A stretch of 64,000 nucleotides of DNA from Pseudomonadota bacterium (GTDB lineage: Bacteria > Pseudomonadota > Alphaproteobacteria > Rhizobiales > Hyphomicrobiaceae): positions 1-64,000 of the forward strand of contig JAEZRM010000095.1 of the NCBI GenBank assembly GCA_023412805.1, written 5' to 3'. Below, in pieces: positions 1 through 8,367 of the stretch. The notes beneath the pieces were generated by a model. That model was not told the DNA's origin and did not search any database. It saw only the letters and a list, made by a program, of their open reading frames with translations. Numbering within the stretch: the stretch's first letter is position 1; each line of letters begins with the position of its first letter. Both the position numbers and the translations under genes were made by a program.

Positions 1-427
1 CGTCACGGCTTTCCGAGCGACCATATCCCATCGTCAGCAGCGGGATCTTGTCAGTCGGCACCTTCTCCGTGAGCGCGAACGTGATTCCGGTGGAGAGCGG
101 CGAGAAGTACGAGGCGCCGGTGGGACCGTTGCCCTTCAGGCGCTCGTAGCATTCGACGCCCTTGTCGGTCGCGTAACCCGTCTCGCATTCTTCCATGACA
201 AGCTTGACGCCATTGATGCCGCCATCACGCTCGTTGAGCATGGTGATGTAGTCGGCGGCACCATTGGCGAACGGAATGCCGTTCGGAGCGTAGGCGCCCG
301 TACGATAGACGAGGCGCGGAATGAACTGCTCGTTCTGTGCCATTGCCGGGCCCGTCGAGAACACGATGCCGGCTCCGGAGAGCACGGCAGTGGCCGCGGT
401 GGCGACTGCCAAAGTCTTTCGCAACAT
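1..427 (-). CDS. livK: Branched-chain amino acid-type ABC transporter, periplasmic substrate-binding protein (partial)
   Basis: The window edge cuts this gene; only the first 142 residues are present and the C-terminus is missing. Translation from the ATG at 427 gives a signal peptide (positive N-terminus, Ala-rich core, AMA-Q cleavage site near residue 31), then mature sequence resembling Leu/Ile/Val-binding proteins of the Peripla_BP_6 fold, including a stretch with two cysteines (ECETGYATDKGVECYE) that often marks this family. A strong Shine-Dalgarno (GGAGGAGG) lies 5 to 12 bases upstream of the ATG. It is the last visible gene of a minus-strand operon with permeases livM and livH and ATPase livG, so it should deliver the substrate to that transporter. 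The substrate is not known; the acyl-CoA ligase in the operon suggests a carboxylic acid. Confidence 0.85.
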   Translation of the reverse strand, partial: MLRKTLAVATAATAVLSGAGIVFSTGPAMAQNEQFIPRLVYRTGAYAPNGIPFANGAADYITMLNERDGGINGVKLVMEECETGYATDKGVECYERLKGNGPTGASYFSPLSTGITFALTEKVPTDKIPLLTMGYGRSESRD

Positions 428-538
428 TACTTCCTCCTCCACACGCCGGCAGATGCCGGGCTTCTCGCGGGTGCTTTTTATTGTTCGCCCGTCTCGCCGC
501 ACCACGTCGCGAGCAGGCATCGGCTCGAACTTGCGACC

Positions 539-1666
539 TCAGTAAGGGAACGGCCACAGTCTGAGTTTCTCCTTCGCGATCGACCAGAGTCGCGCGAAAC
601 CGTGCGGCTCGACGATCAGCAGGTAGCAGATGAGCGCACCCGTCACGATGAAGACGAGATGCGAGACGGTTTCGACGGACACGGGCACGCCGAGGGCGTG
701 CGGCACCTGATCGAGCATGATGGGCAGGATCAGGATGAAGGCGGCGCCGAGGAACGAGCCGAGGATCGAGCCGAGACCACCGATGATGACCATGAACAGG
801 AGCTGCAGAGCGCGGTCGATGTTGAAGGCGAGCGGCTCCCACGCACCGAGATAGACGAACGCCCACAGCGCGCCGGCCACGCCAACGATGAACGAGGAAA
901 CGGCGAACGCCGTGAGCTTGGCGTAGAGGGGGCGGATGCCCATGAGTTCGGCGGCGATGTCCATGTCGCGGATCGCCATCCATTGACGCCCGATATTGCC
1001 GCGCACGAGGTTCTTCGCGATGAGGGCAAAGACCGTAACGAATGCGAGGCACAGCAGGTAGCGTTCGATCGGCGAGTGGACGAGATAGCCGAAGAAGTAC
1101 AGATCAGGCGCGGCGACGGAACCAGACGGCGCGTAGTTCGTGAACCACTTCACGCGTAGGAACACCCAGTCGAAGAAGAATTGGGCGGCGAGCGTCGCGA
1201 CGGCGAGATAGAGGCCCTTGATCCTGAGGCTCGGGATTCCGAAGAGTATGCCGACGATCGCTGACATGAGCCCGCCGAGCATGACCGAGGCGAACAGGGG
1301 CAGCGGCGGGATCTTGATCTCGGTGCCGAGAAACTCGAGCGGTATGTGGACCCCCGTGCCGAATTTGTAGGCGCTGTAGGCGCCGATGGCCATGAAGGCA
1401 CCGCTGCCGAGCGAAATCTGTCCGCAGTATCCGACAAGGATGTTCACGCCGATCGCAGCGAGCGAGAGGATGAGGAACGGGATCAGGATCGCGCGCAGCA
1501 TGTAATCGCTGCCGAGCGGCCAGAGCTGGAAGTTCGCGAGCAGCGGAATGCCGACGAAGGCGAACAGCAGGAGAAGGATCAGCGCGATGCGGTCCTGGCG
1601 GATCGGGAAAATCGCCATATCCGCCGCGTAGGAGGTCTTGAACTGGCCGGCCTCACGATAAAGCAC
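539..1666 (-). CDS. livM: Branched-chain amino acid-type ABC transporter permease LivM
   Basis: Inner-membrane permease of 375 residues with many hydrophobic segments and the LivM-family core (NILVGYCGQISLGSGAFMAIGAY near residues 60-80). The conserved EAA-like coupling region (IRDMDIAAELMGI) lies near residue 220 and a long GGLGS-containing loop follows. It pairs with LivH to form the channel energised by LivG/LivF. The start is GTG, chosen because a near-perfect Shine-Dalgarno (GAGGAGG) sits 7 bases upstream and overlaps the livH stop codon, which indicates translational coupling. The gap to livH is only 11 bases. The first 16 residues are hydrophilic and unusual, so an internal start at MAIFPIRQD is possible. 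Confidence 0.93.
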   Translation of the reverse strand: MLYREAGQFKTSYAADMAIFPIRQDRIALILLLLFAFVGIPLLANFQLWPLGSDYMLRAILIPFLILSLAAIGVNILVGYCGQISLGSGAFMAIGAYSAYKFGTGVHIPLEFLGTEIKIPPLPLFASVMLGGLMSAIVGILFGIPSLRIKGLYLAVATLAAQFFFDWVFLRVKWFTNYAPSGSVAAPDLYFFGYLVHSPIERYLLCLAFVTVFALIAKNLVRGNIGRQWMAIRDMDIAAELMGIRPLYAKLTAFAVSSFIVGVAGALWAFVYLGAWEPLAFNIDRALQLLFMVIIGGLGSILGSFLGAAFILILPIMLDQVPHALGVPVSVETVSHLVFIVTGALICYLLIVEPHGFARLWSIAKEKLRLWPFPY

Positions 1667-1677
1667 GCCTTGCCTCC

Positions 1678-2607
1678 TCAGATGCGTTCGATGATGCGCT
1701 CGCCGAACAGGCCTTGCGGCCTGACGAGCAGCACGGCCAGGGCGAGCACATAGGCAAACCAGTATTCGATGCCGCCGCCGATGTGCTGCCCGAGATAGAC
1801 CTCGGCGATCTTTTCACCTGCGCCGACGATGAGACCGCCGACGATGGCGCCGGGAACCGATGTGAAGCCGCCGATGATGAGAACGGGCAAGGCCTTCAGC
1901 GCCAGAAACACGATCGAGAACTGTACGCCGAGCTTGGTCCCCCATACCGTCGCCGCGGTGAGCGCGACGAGACCGGCGACGAGCCATACGACAAACCAGA
2001 TCCAGGTAATGGGAATGCCGACAGACTCGGCGGCCGCATGATCGTCCGCGACGGCGCGCAAGGCGCGGCCCGTCTTGGTGCGTTGGAAAAAGATGGCAAG
2101 GACCGCGACGAGCGCGCCTGCGATGATGCCGCCCCAGACGTCGATCTTGCTCACGAGAAGCCCGCCGTCGAAGATGTTGCCGAGAATGAACCAGGCGTCC
2201 GTCGGGAAGAGCGAGAGCGGGTACACGTCGGATCCGAAGATCATCTGACCGGCACCTTCGATCACGAATGTTATGCCGATCGTCGCCATGAAGAGCGACA
2301 GACCATCCTGATTGACGAGAGGACCGAGCACGAACTTCTGGATGAGCGCGGCCGTGATCGCCATGACGACGGCCGCGAACATCAGCGCGAGCACGATCGC
2401 CGCCCACGTCGGGATGCCGCGCGCGACCATGAAGTCAAGCGAGCGCACGAGCGCCAATCCGGCGAGCAGCACCATCGCGCCCTGCGCGAAGTTGAACACG
2501 CCGGAGGCCTTGAAGATCAGCACGAAGCCGAGCGCGACCAGCGAGTAGAGCACGCCCGCCAGAAGACCGCCGATGAGCACTTCCAGGAATTGACCGAAGA
2601 CGAGCAC
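1678..2607 (-). CDS. livH: Branched-chain amino acid-type ABC transporter permease LivH
   Basis: Inner-membrane permease of 309 residues, the usual LivH length. The N-terminus reads GLLAGVLYSLVALGFVLIFKASGVFNFAQGAM, the family hallmark, and a coupling loop with AVADDHAAAESVGI lies near residue 195. The C-terminal GGFTSVPGAIVGG motif is also typical. GTG start at 2607 with AAGGAG 8 bases upstream. It sits between livG (12-base gap) and livM (11-base gap) in one transcription unit. It forms the heterodimeric transmembrane pathway with LivM. Confidence 0.94.
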   Translation of the reverse strand: MLVFGQFLEVLIGGLLAGVLYSLVALGFVLIFKASGVFNFAQGAMVLLAGLALVRSLDFMVARGIPTWAAIVLALMFAAVVMAITAALIQKFVLGPLVNQDGLSLFMATIGITFVIEGAGQMIFGSDVYPLSLFPTDAWFILGNIFDGGLLVSKIDVWGGIIAGALVAVLAIFFQRTKTGRALRAVADDHAAAESVGIPITWIWFVVWLVAGLVALTAATVWGTKLGVQFSIVFLALKALPVLIIGGFTSVPGAIVGGLIVGAGEKIAEVYLGQHIGGGIEYWFAYVLALAVLLVRPQGLFGERIIERI

Positions 2608-2619
2608 GCGCGACGCTCC

Positions 2620-3456
2620 TTAATGGCTGATGCCGAGATAGGCATCGATGACGCGCTGGTCGCGCTGGACTTCGTCGGGTGTACCGTCGGCGATCTTGCG
2701 GCCGTACTCGAGAACGACGACGCGGTCCGAGATATCCATAACGACGCCCATGTCGTGCTCGATGAGCGCCACCGTGGTGCCGAGCTGGTCGTTGACCGTG
2801 AGGATGTAGCGCGACATGTCCTTCTTCTCTTCGAGGTTCATGCCGGCCATGGGTTCGTCGAGCAGCAGGAGTTCGGGCTCCATGGCGAGCGCGCGGCCAA
2901 GCTCGACGCGCTTCTGGAGGCCGTAGGGTAGCTTGCCCACGGGCGCCTTGCGAATGTGCTGGATCTCGAGGAAGTCGATGATCTTCTCGACGGCCTCGCG
3001 ATGTTTGATCTCTTCGGAGAGCGCCGGCCCCCAATGCAGCGCCTGCCAGAGGAGACCGCGCCGCATCTTCAGCGCGCGCCCGGCCATGATGTTGTCGAGC
3101 GTCGACATGCCTTTGAACAGGGCGAGGTTCTGGAAGGTGCGCGAGATGCCCTGCGAGGCGGCGATATAGGGACGCATGGCACTGCGCTTCTGCCCCTTGA
3201 ATGTGATCGCACCCTGATTGGGGTGGTAGAATCCGTTGATCACGTTCAGCATGGACGTCTTGCCGGCGCCATTCGGCCCGATGATCGCGCGGATCTCGCC
3301 CTTGCGGATGTCGAAGCTCACATCGGTGATCGCCTTGACGCCTCCGAAGGCGAGCGAGACATTCTCCACGGAGAGCACGACGTCGCCGATCACGCGATCG
3401 GAACCCGCGTGCGCGGCATCGGCGACCTCCGGGCGCTCCTGAACGTCCGCCTTCAT
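2620..3456 (-). CDS. livG: Branched-chain amino acid-type ABC transporter ATP-binding protein LivG
   Basis: Cytoplasmic ABC ATPase of 278 residues. Visible motifs are Walker A GPNGAGKT near residues 60-67, a family-typical signature variant LPYGLQKRVELGRAL, Walker B ELLLLDEP, and the switch histidine in ALIEHDMG. The first 28 residues are an extra polar extension compared with usual LivG. The start ATG overlaps the last four bases of the upstream acyl-CoA ligase gene, so the two are translationally coupled. No livF partner is visible in this operon; it may follow the truncated livK beyond the window edge. Confidence 0.94.
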   Translation of the reverse strand: MKADVQERPEVADAAHAGSDRVIGDVVLSVENVSLAFGGVKAITDVSFDIRKGEIRAIIGPNGAGKTSMLNVINGFYHPNQGAITFKGQKRSAMRPYIAASQGISRTFQNLALFKGMSTLDNIMAGRALKMRRGLLWQALHWGPALSEEIKHREAVEKIIDFLEIQHIRKAPVGKLPYGLQKRVELGRALAMEPELLLLDEPMAGMNLEEKKDMSRYILTVNDQLGTTVALIEHDMGVVMDISDRVVVLEYGRKIADGTPDEVQRDQRVIDAYLGISH

Positions 3457-5450
3457 TCTGCGGCCTCCCTGACCGCCGCCTTCACGGGCGGATACGTCTT
3501 CATGTCCACAATCTTCACGTCACCCTCGATGACACCCTTGCGCCCATCCTCGAACGTGACCTCGGTCTTGATCTGGCAGCGCGTGGTGCCGTCGTAGAGC
3601 GCGGTGATCAGCGGGGCATAGCGATCGGCGATGAAGCTGCGGCGCACTTTCTGCGTGCGCGTGAGCTCGCCGTCGTCGGCATCGAGCTCCTTGTGCAGAA
3701 TGAGAAAGCGGCGAATCTGCGAGCCCGCGACCATCTCCTCGCTCGCGAGCGATTTGTTCAGCTCGTCTATGCGCTTCTCGATCATGGCATAGACATCAGG
3801 ATGCGCGGCGAGCTCCTGATAGCTCGCGTAGATGACGTTGTTGCGCTCGGCCCAGTTGCCGACCGACGTGAGGTCAATGTTGATCAACACGGTCACGAAC
3901 TCGCGCCCGTGACCGATCGCGACCGCCTCCTTGATCTCCGGATAGAACTTGAGGCGGTTCTCGATGTACTTCGGCGCGAAGAGCGTCCCGTCCGTCAGGC
4001 GGCCGACATCCTTGGCGCGATCGATGATGCGCAGGTGGCCGCGCTGGTCGATGAAACCGGCATCACCCGTATGCACCCAGCCATCCGCGGTCTTGGTCTC
4101 GGCCGTGGCGTCATCGTTCTTGTAGTAGCGCAGGAAAACGCCGGGGCTCTTGAAGAGCACTTCGCCGTTCTCGGCGATCTTGATCTGCACATCGGGGCCA
4201 GGCTTGCCGACGGTCTCGGGGTAGACCTCGCCATTGGGCTGCAGCGTGATGAAGACGCTCGCCTCCGTCTGCCCATACAGCTGCTTCAGGTTCATGCCGA
4301 GCGAGCGAAAGAAACTGAAAAGCTCGGGGCCTATGGCCTCACCCGCCGTGTAGGCCACACGCAGATTCGAGAAGCCCATGCGGTTGCGCAACGGCCCGTA
4401 CACGAGAAGATCGCCGAGGCGATAGCGCAGGCGATCGCCGAACGGGACAGGGCGTCCATCCAGCATGGGTTCGCCGACGCGGCGCGCGACCTTGAGGAAG
4501 TAGTCGAAGACGCCCTTCTTCAGGCGTCCGGCGTCCTCCATGCGCACCATGATCTGCGTGAGCATGTTCTCGAACACGCGCGGTGGCGCGAAGAAGTATG
4601 TGGGGCCGATCTCGCGGCGATCCTCGGTGATCGTGTCGGGGCTCTCAGGGCACGAAACGCAGAGTGCGCCGGCAAAGGCCTGGCCATAGGAGAAGATGTG
4701 ATCGCCGACCCAAGCCATGGGCAGATAGGCGATCATGGTGTCGTCGGGCGTGAAATGATCGAAGAGATTGGCATTGCGGCCGGAGACGACGACGTTCTCC
4801 TGTGTGAGCATCACGCCTTTCGGCCGCCCCGTGGTGCCCGACGTATAGAGTACGACGCTGACGTCGCTACCCTTGCCGGCGGCAATGCCGTCGAGCCAAG
4901 CCTTGCGGACGGCGGGATCGGAATTGAGTGCCTTTCGCCCAGCCTCCTGCACACTCGCGACGGAGACGAGATCGTTTGCATCGTATTTCTGGAGACCGCG
5001 CTCGTCGTTGTAGATGATCTTGCGGATCGTGCCGACATCACCGGCGACTGACAGCACCTTGTCGACCTGTTCCTGATCCTCGACGATGGCGAATTTCACC
5101 TCGGCGTGGGTGAGAACGTAGGCCATCTCCTCGGCGACGGAGTCCTGATAGACGGGAACCGGAATCGCGCCGAGGCTTTGCGCCGCGCAGAATGCCCAAT
5201 ACAGATGGGGCCGGTTGTCGCCGATAATGGCGACCGTCTCACCAGCTTTGAGGCCGAGCAGCTTGAGGCCGATCGCGAAGACCTCGATCTCGTCTTTGGT
5301 CTGAGCCCACGTCCACGTCTGCCAGATCCCGAATGCCTTCTCCCTGAAGGCGGGACGTGATCCGTATTGCCGCGCGTTGTGGAGAAGCAGTTTCGGCACG
5401 GTGTCGAGGGCGGACGCGGACGCGTCGGCCGGCGCAATACTTGCGGTCAC
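3453..5450 (-). CDS. AMP-dependent acyl-CoA synthetase (long-chain fatty acid/aromatic acid-CoA ligase-like)
   Basis: Adenylate-forming enzyme of 665 residues that should convert a carboxylic acid, ATP and CoA to an acyl-CoA. Motifs: the phosphate-binding loop VVLYTSGTTGRPKG near residue 200, YGQTEAS near residue 395, and the hinge TGDAGFIDQRGHLRIIDR near 455. The length and the long internal insert match the FadD15/long-chain group. GTG start at 5450 preceded by GGAGG 8 bases away. It leads the operon with livG, livH, livM and livK, and its stop overlaps the livG start. This arrangement suggests that the substrate imported by the transporter is activated by this ligase. The real substrate cannot be read from sequence. 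Confidence 0.9.
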   Translation of the reverse strand: MTASIAPADASASALDTVPKLLLHNARQYGSRPAFREKAFGIWQTWTWAQTKDEIEVFAIGLKLLGLKAGETVAIIGDNRPHLYWAFCAAQSLGAIPVPVYQDSVAEEMAYVLTHAEVKFAIVEDQEQVDKVLSVAGDVGTIRKIIYNDERGLQKYDANDLVSVASVQEAGRKALNSDPAVRKAWLDGIAAGKGSDVSVVLYTSGTTGRPKGVMLTQENVVVSGRNANLFDHFTPDDTMIAYLPMAWVGDHIFSYGQAFAGALCVSCPESPDTITEDRREIGPTYFFAPPRVFENMLTQIMVRMEDAGRLKKGVFDYFLKVARRVGEPMLDGRPVPFGDRLRYRLGDLLVYGPLRNRMGFSNLRVAYTAGEAIGPELFSFFRSLGMNLKQLYGQTEASVFITLQPNGEVYPETVGKPGPDVQIKIAENGEVLFKSPGVFLRYYKNDDATAETKTADGWVHTGDAGFIDQRGHLRIIDRAKDVGRLTDGTLFAPKYIENRLKFYPEIKEAVAIGHGREFVTVLINIDLTSVGNWAERNNVIYASYQELAAHPDVYAMIEKRIDELNKSLASEEMVAGSQIRRFLILHKELDADDGELTRTQKVRRSFIADRYAPLITALYDGTTRCQIKTEVTFEDGRKGVIEGDVKIVDMKTYPPVKAAVREAAE

Positions 5451-5641
5451 CGTTAACTCCTCCCTTGTGTAGCGTGGCCGCTTTATCGCGACTTCTTGCT
5501 GACAGGAACCGCTTCCTTAGTTCAACCCAGCAGGCCGCGCAAGCAAAGCTCGGAAGCCATTGCCCGGACTCTGATCCTTCCCGTGGCGGGGTCAAATGAA
5601 AAAAGTGACTTCACATATATTACCGCATGGACCGGCGCCCC

Positions 5642-6412
5642 TCAGGCGCCGACGGTAACCACGACGACGGTCGTGTTGTCCTGGTGCGGCACGCCCATGT
5701 CCTTGACGGCGGCCAATAGCGCTTCCGCGGTCGCAGCCGGCCCGTCTTTGCGATAGGCGGCGATAACGCGTGCGATCTCGATGTCGGGTATCGAGTGAAT
5801 GCCGTCGCTGGCGAGCACGACGACGTCTTCTGCGAGGAGCGGCCAAGGACTCTGCGACAGATCCACGAGGTCCAGATCCTCGCCGACGACAGCCGAACGC
5901 AGCATGTGCCGGCGCGGATCGTCCTCGGCCTCTTCGGGTGTCAGTCGGCCGGACGCCACGAGCTTCTCAAGTACGGGCGCCATGGAGTGATCTTCGTTGA
6001 GACGGGCCATCTCGCCCCGCCGGTACAGATAGAGAGGGCTGTCGCCGACGCTCACCCAGCTCGCATGATCGTCGTGGAAGGCAACGCCGAGCAGCGTCGA
6101 TCCCATGCCGCGGAGCTGCGGCTGCGCACTGACAAGCGCCCCGATCGCCCCGTTCGCAGCCGCGAGCGCTGACTTGAGACGCTGACGGGCACTTCCCTGC
6201 TGCTCGATGTATTGGGCCTCGAAGTTCGTGCACACGGCATCGCTCGCGATCGCGCCGCCCGCGTGGCCGCCCATACCGTCAGCCAGAATGGCGAGCAGCC
6301 GCGTCGGCTCAGTGGAGCTGCCAGCGTCGGCTGGCGGCGTCCAGGCGGCTGCCGCATCCTCCTGATAGCTGCGCGCACCCTGGCTGGCCCGTATGGCGAC
6401 CTGAAGCTTCAC
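5642..6412 (-). CDS. PP2C-family serine/threonine protein phosphatase
   Basis: Metal-dependent Ser/Thr phosphatase of 256 residues, a typical bacterial PP2C (Stp/PppA-like) domain with little else. Metal-binding motifs are visible: an early Arg and Glu in RSYQEDA (near residue 17), LADGMGGH (near 47), VGDS (near 120), SDGIH (near 205) and HQDNTT near the C-terminus. No transmembrane segment is seen, so it is probably cytoplasmic. It lies downstream of two FHA-domain genes on the same strand, with 143 bases between it and the nearest. That set matches phospho-signalling modules, but no Ser/Thr kinase is encoded next to it. The start is GTG with a weak ribosome binding site, so the exact N-terminus is less certain. 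Confidence 0.88.
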   Translation of the reverse strand: MKLQVAIRASQGARSYQEDAAAAWTPPADAGSSTEPTRLLAILADGMGGHAGGAIASDAVCTNFEAQYIEQQGSARQRLKSALAAANGAIGALVSAQPQLRGMGSTLLGVAFHDDHASWVSVGDSPLYLYRRGEMARLNEDHSMAPVLEKLVASGRLTPEEAEDDPRRHMLRSAVVGEDLDLVDLSQSPWPLLAEDVVVLASDGIHSIPDIEIARVIAAYRKDGPAATAEALLAAVKDMGVPHQDNTTVVVVTVGA

Positions 6413-6555
6413 GAACCGGTCTCTGCTCCTTGGCCCCGCACCGAGCCATGATGCCCGATGCTCCCCATTTTCATGGGTCCACGGGTCCGGAGCGTCAAGG
6501 GGCCTTGATGGCCCAACTTGCGCGTTGCCCCTAAGCCCTTGGCAAAGCTCTGCGC

Positions 6556-7296
6556 TCAGCTTTTCAGGTCATTGAGCTCCGACCAATCGAAATCCGCCCC
6601 GCAGAAGGGCACGAATGCGAGCTGCGTGCGCCCCATGGTGATCAGATCCATGGCCGACAGCTCGACGGCACCCGTGGGCTTCTTCTCGTTCACGGCCACA
6701 ATGTTCGTTTTGGCGAGATTGGGGACGAGGAGGAATTTGCGGTCGACGGAGTCGTAGCGCAGATAGGCCTGCTCCTCGCTGGAGATCGCCTCGTCGCCGA
6801 AATTGATCGGAATACGCTGCGTGGACGCGCGGCCGATGGTGTTATTGCCCTCATAGACCGGCCGAAAAGCACCGAGCCCCGGCCCGCCCACGACAACCAG
6901 CCAGCCGACCACTGGATCCTGATGAAACTCGCCCCGCTTGACCGCCGAGCGGCCACGCACGAGTTGCGTGCGCGGCGGCCCGGAGACCGGATCGTTCGGT
7001 GCGGCAGGAGGCTCGATCTCGACATGCTTGCTGGCGGGGCGCGGCGCCAGCTTGGCAACAACCTGAGGCTCGGCGACCGGCGCTGCGGGTAGCGGCGGCG
7101 GCACGCGTATGGTCGTCTCGGCGGCGCGCGGCTCCGGTGGCGCACTGCGCTCGGTGATCTGGGTTACGCGCGCATCGTCACGCCCGGCCGCGATGAGTGC
7201 GTCGCGCAGCGAACCTGCCGGGCGGGCTGATGCGGCGCGTTTCGATCCCGTCGGCGGCCCGTCCGGCGGGCTCGTCACCGGCGTCTCGTTCGTCAT
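6556..7296 (-). CDS. FHA-domain-like protein (second of pair, degenerate FHA)
   Basis: Protein of 246 residues. The first 120 residues are a Pro/Ala-rich linker; residues about 130-240 look like an FHA fold (NNTIGRASTQRI, then LITMGRTQLAFVPF). The core phosphothreonine-binding positions are altered: where canonical FHA has S-R-x-H this one has SSEEQA, and the usual NG is NE. It may therefore not bind phosphopeptides in the usual way. The ATG at 7296 lies inside the 3' end of the upstream FHA gene, giving a 119-base out-of-frame overlap. A later start within the linker would remove the overlap, but no ATG is available there. Its partners are probably the adjacent FHA protein and PP2C phosphatase. 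Confidence 0.75.
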   Translation of the reverse strand: MTNETPVTSPPDGPPTGSKRAASARPAGSLRDALIAAGRDDARVTQITERSAPPEPRAAETTIRVPPPLPAAPVAEPQVVAKLAPRPASKHVEIEPPAAPNDPVSGPPRTQLVRGRSAVKRGEFHQDPVVGWLVVVGGPGLGAFRPVYEGNNTIGRASTQRIPINFGDEAISSEEQAYLRYDSVDRKFLLVPNLAKTNIVAVNEKKPTGAVELSAMDLITMGRTQLAFVPFCGADFDWSELNDLKS

Positions 7297-8023
7297 CAGT
7301 CATCTCCATAGGTATTGGGGCGATCGGCTTGCGGGCTGCAGGCCGCACGCTGGCGGCGGGCGCCTCGACGCCGAGATAGAAAACCAGGACCGTATCACCG
7401 AGCGTGATGCGGTCGCCGTCCTTGAGTGCCGCCCGTCCCGCGGGCCGACCATTGAGTAGTGTCTCGTTGCCGGTCCCCGCCGTCAGGTCCATGAGGATGA
7501 ACTCGTCGTCGGGCGTGCGTTGAATGAGAGCATGATGGCGATGGACAGCCTCATGCGCGAGCGCGATGTCGTTATCGCTGTGGCGGCCGATGCGCAGGAT
7601 TTCGCCCGTGAAGGCGAGCGGCGCGCTATCGGCACCCTCACCGATGTCGATCCACGCCTTGTCGCCTGGACGTGCCCGCGTATCATCCGACAGCACCTGC
7701 CTCTCGCGCATCTCTGCGCGGCGGCGCACAACGCGGCCGATCCCAAAAAGCGTCGCAAGGATCGGCAAGGCGCCCGCAAGACCGAGGCTCATCACGATAA
7801 CCGGCGAGCGCTGGTAGGCCTCAGCCACCACCACACGCGCCCGGTGGGCTGCGTCCATAACGCGCTGATGCACAGGCTCCATACTGAGCTGCATCGCGGG
7901 GGTCGGTGGCGCATTCTTGGACGTGTCAGCGAAGGCAGGAGACGAAAGCACCACGAGGCAGGCCGCAACCTGCCATCCGCGCCATGCTCTTGGTCCCTTG
8001 GCCACCCTCGTGCCTGCCATCAT
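7178..8023 (-). CDS. Membrane-anchored FHA-domain protein
   Basis: Protein of 281 residues with an apparent signal peptide (residues 1-32, ending SPAFA), a short extracytoplasmic stretch, one transmembrane helix (about residues 73-96, SPVIVMSLGLAGALPILATL), an RRR stop-transfer, and then a canonical cytoplasmic FHA domain at about 125-220. FHA key positions are present: LRIGRHSDNDI, VHRHHALI and LLNGRPAG. The protein could therefore report an envelope signal to phosphothreonine partners inside. The last 40 residues are polar and overlap the next FHA gene in another frame. It heads the FHA-FHA-PP2C gene set. The upstream gap holds hairpin repeats, and its promoter is not clear. Confidence 0.8.
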   Translation of the reverse strand: MMAGTRVAKGPRAWRGWQVAACLVVLSSPAFADTSKNAPPTPAMQLSMEPVHQRVMDAAHRARVVVAEAYQRSPVIVMSLGLAGALPILATLFGIGRVVRRRAEMRERQVLSDDTRARPGDKAWIDIGEGADSAPLAFTGEILRIGRHSDNDIALAHEAVHRHHALIQRTPDDEFILMDLTAGTGNETLLNGRPAGRAALKDGDRITLGDTVLVFYLGVEAPAASVRPAARKPIAPIPMEMTDDERDAGDEPAGRAADGIETRRISPPGRFAARRTHRGRA

Positions 8024-8126
8024 GTCTTATGTCGAATCACGACATTACCCTGCGCGGGCATGTCGGCAGGAACATGGCTTTTGTGGGGGCTTGAGGCGCA
8101 AGACTGTGGGTATGTCCGATGCTGCG

Positions 8127-8211
8127 TCGCGCCTGCGGCGCGAGTAGGGCCGCAGGTCCTAAGACCCGCCCGGGTGACACCCCCGGAGCTCCGTCCTTTC
8201 TGGACCTGGAG
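8127..8211 (-). repeat. Dispersed hairpin repeat, copy A
   Basis: Degenerate copy in minus orientation. Read on the minus strand it starts with the tag CTCCAGGTCCAGAAAGGACG, then a GC-rich inverted repeat around GGGGGTGTCACCC, and ends with the small hairpin GCGCCGCAGGCGC. Copy B lies 72 bases away in the opposite orientation. The gap 8024-8369 between the FHA gene and the acyl-CoA synthetase holds only these repeats and a REP-like hairpin; I see no gene in it. Confidence 0.7.
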
Positions 8212-8233
8212 CGCGCCGCTGGCATCGCCATGT

Positions 8234-8262
8234 CCCTTCTCCCCGTGAGGACGGTCGAAGGG
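8234..8262. repeat. REP-like palindrome (CTTCTCCCCGTGA class), degenerate
   Basis: CCCTTCTCCCCGTGAGGACG followed by an imperfect complementary half ending GAAGGG. It closely resembles the palindrome at 57800-57828 (CCTTCTCCCCGTGAAGGACG). It lies between repeat copies A and B. Confidence 0.55.
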
Positions 8263-8283
8263 ACTTGGAAGCGCTCACCTCAA

Positions 8284-8367
8284 CTTCCAAGTCATAAAAA
8301 GGAGGGGGTCCGGGGTCTCCCCGGTTGGGGTACGGGGCGAAAGCCCCGCTCGCGCTGAAAGCGCGAG
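8284..8367 (+). repeat. Dispersed hairpin repeat, copy B
   Basis: Plus-orientation copy: the tag CTTCCAAGTCATAAAAAGGA, then the hairpin CCGGGGTCTCCCCGG, then GGGGCGAAAGCCCC with a GAAA loop, then CTCGCGCTGAAAGCGCGAG. The last base is two bases from the stop codon of the minus-strand acyl-CoA synthetase, so the element could act as its transcription terminator. Confidence 0.8.

Noticed and set aside
1714..2931. Long plus-strand open frame of 405 codons opposite livH and livG
   Set aside because: It is an antisense shadow rich in Asp, Glu, Arg and His, a typical by-product of GC-rich coding on the other strand. Other long plus-strand frames at 3693-5051, 23341-25548, 49391-51910 and 54763-56127 are rejected for the same reason.
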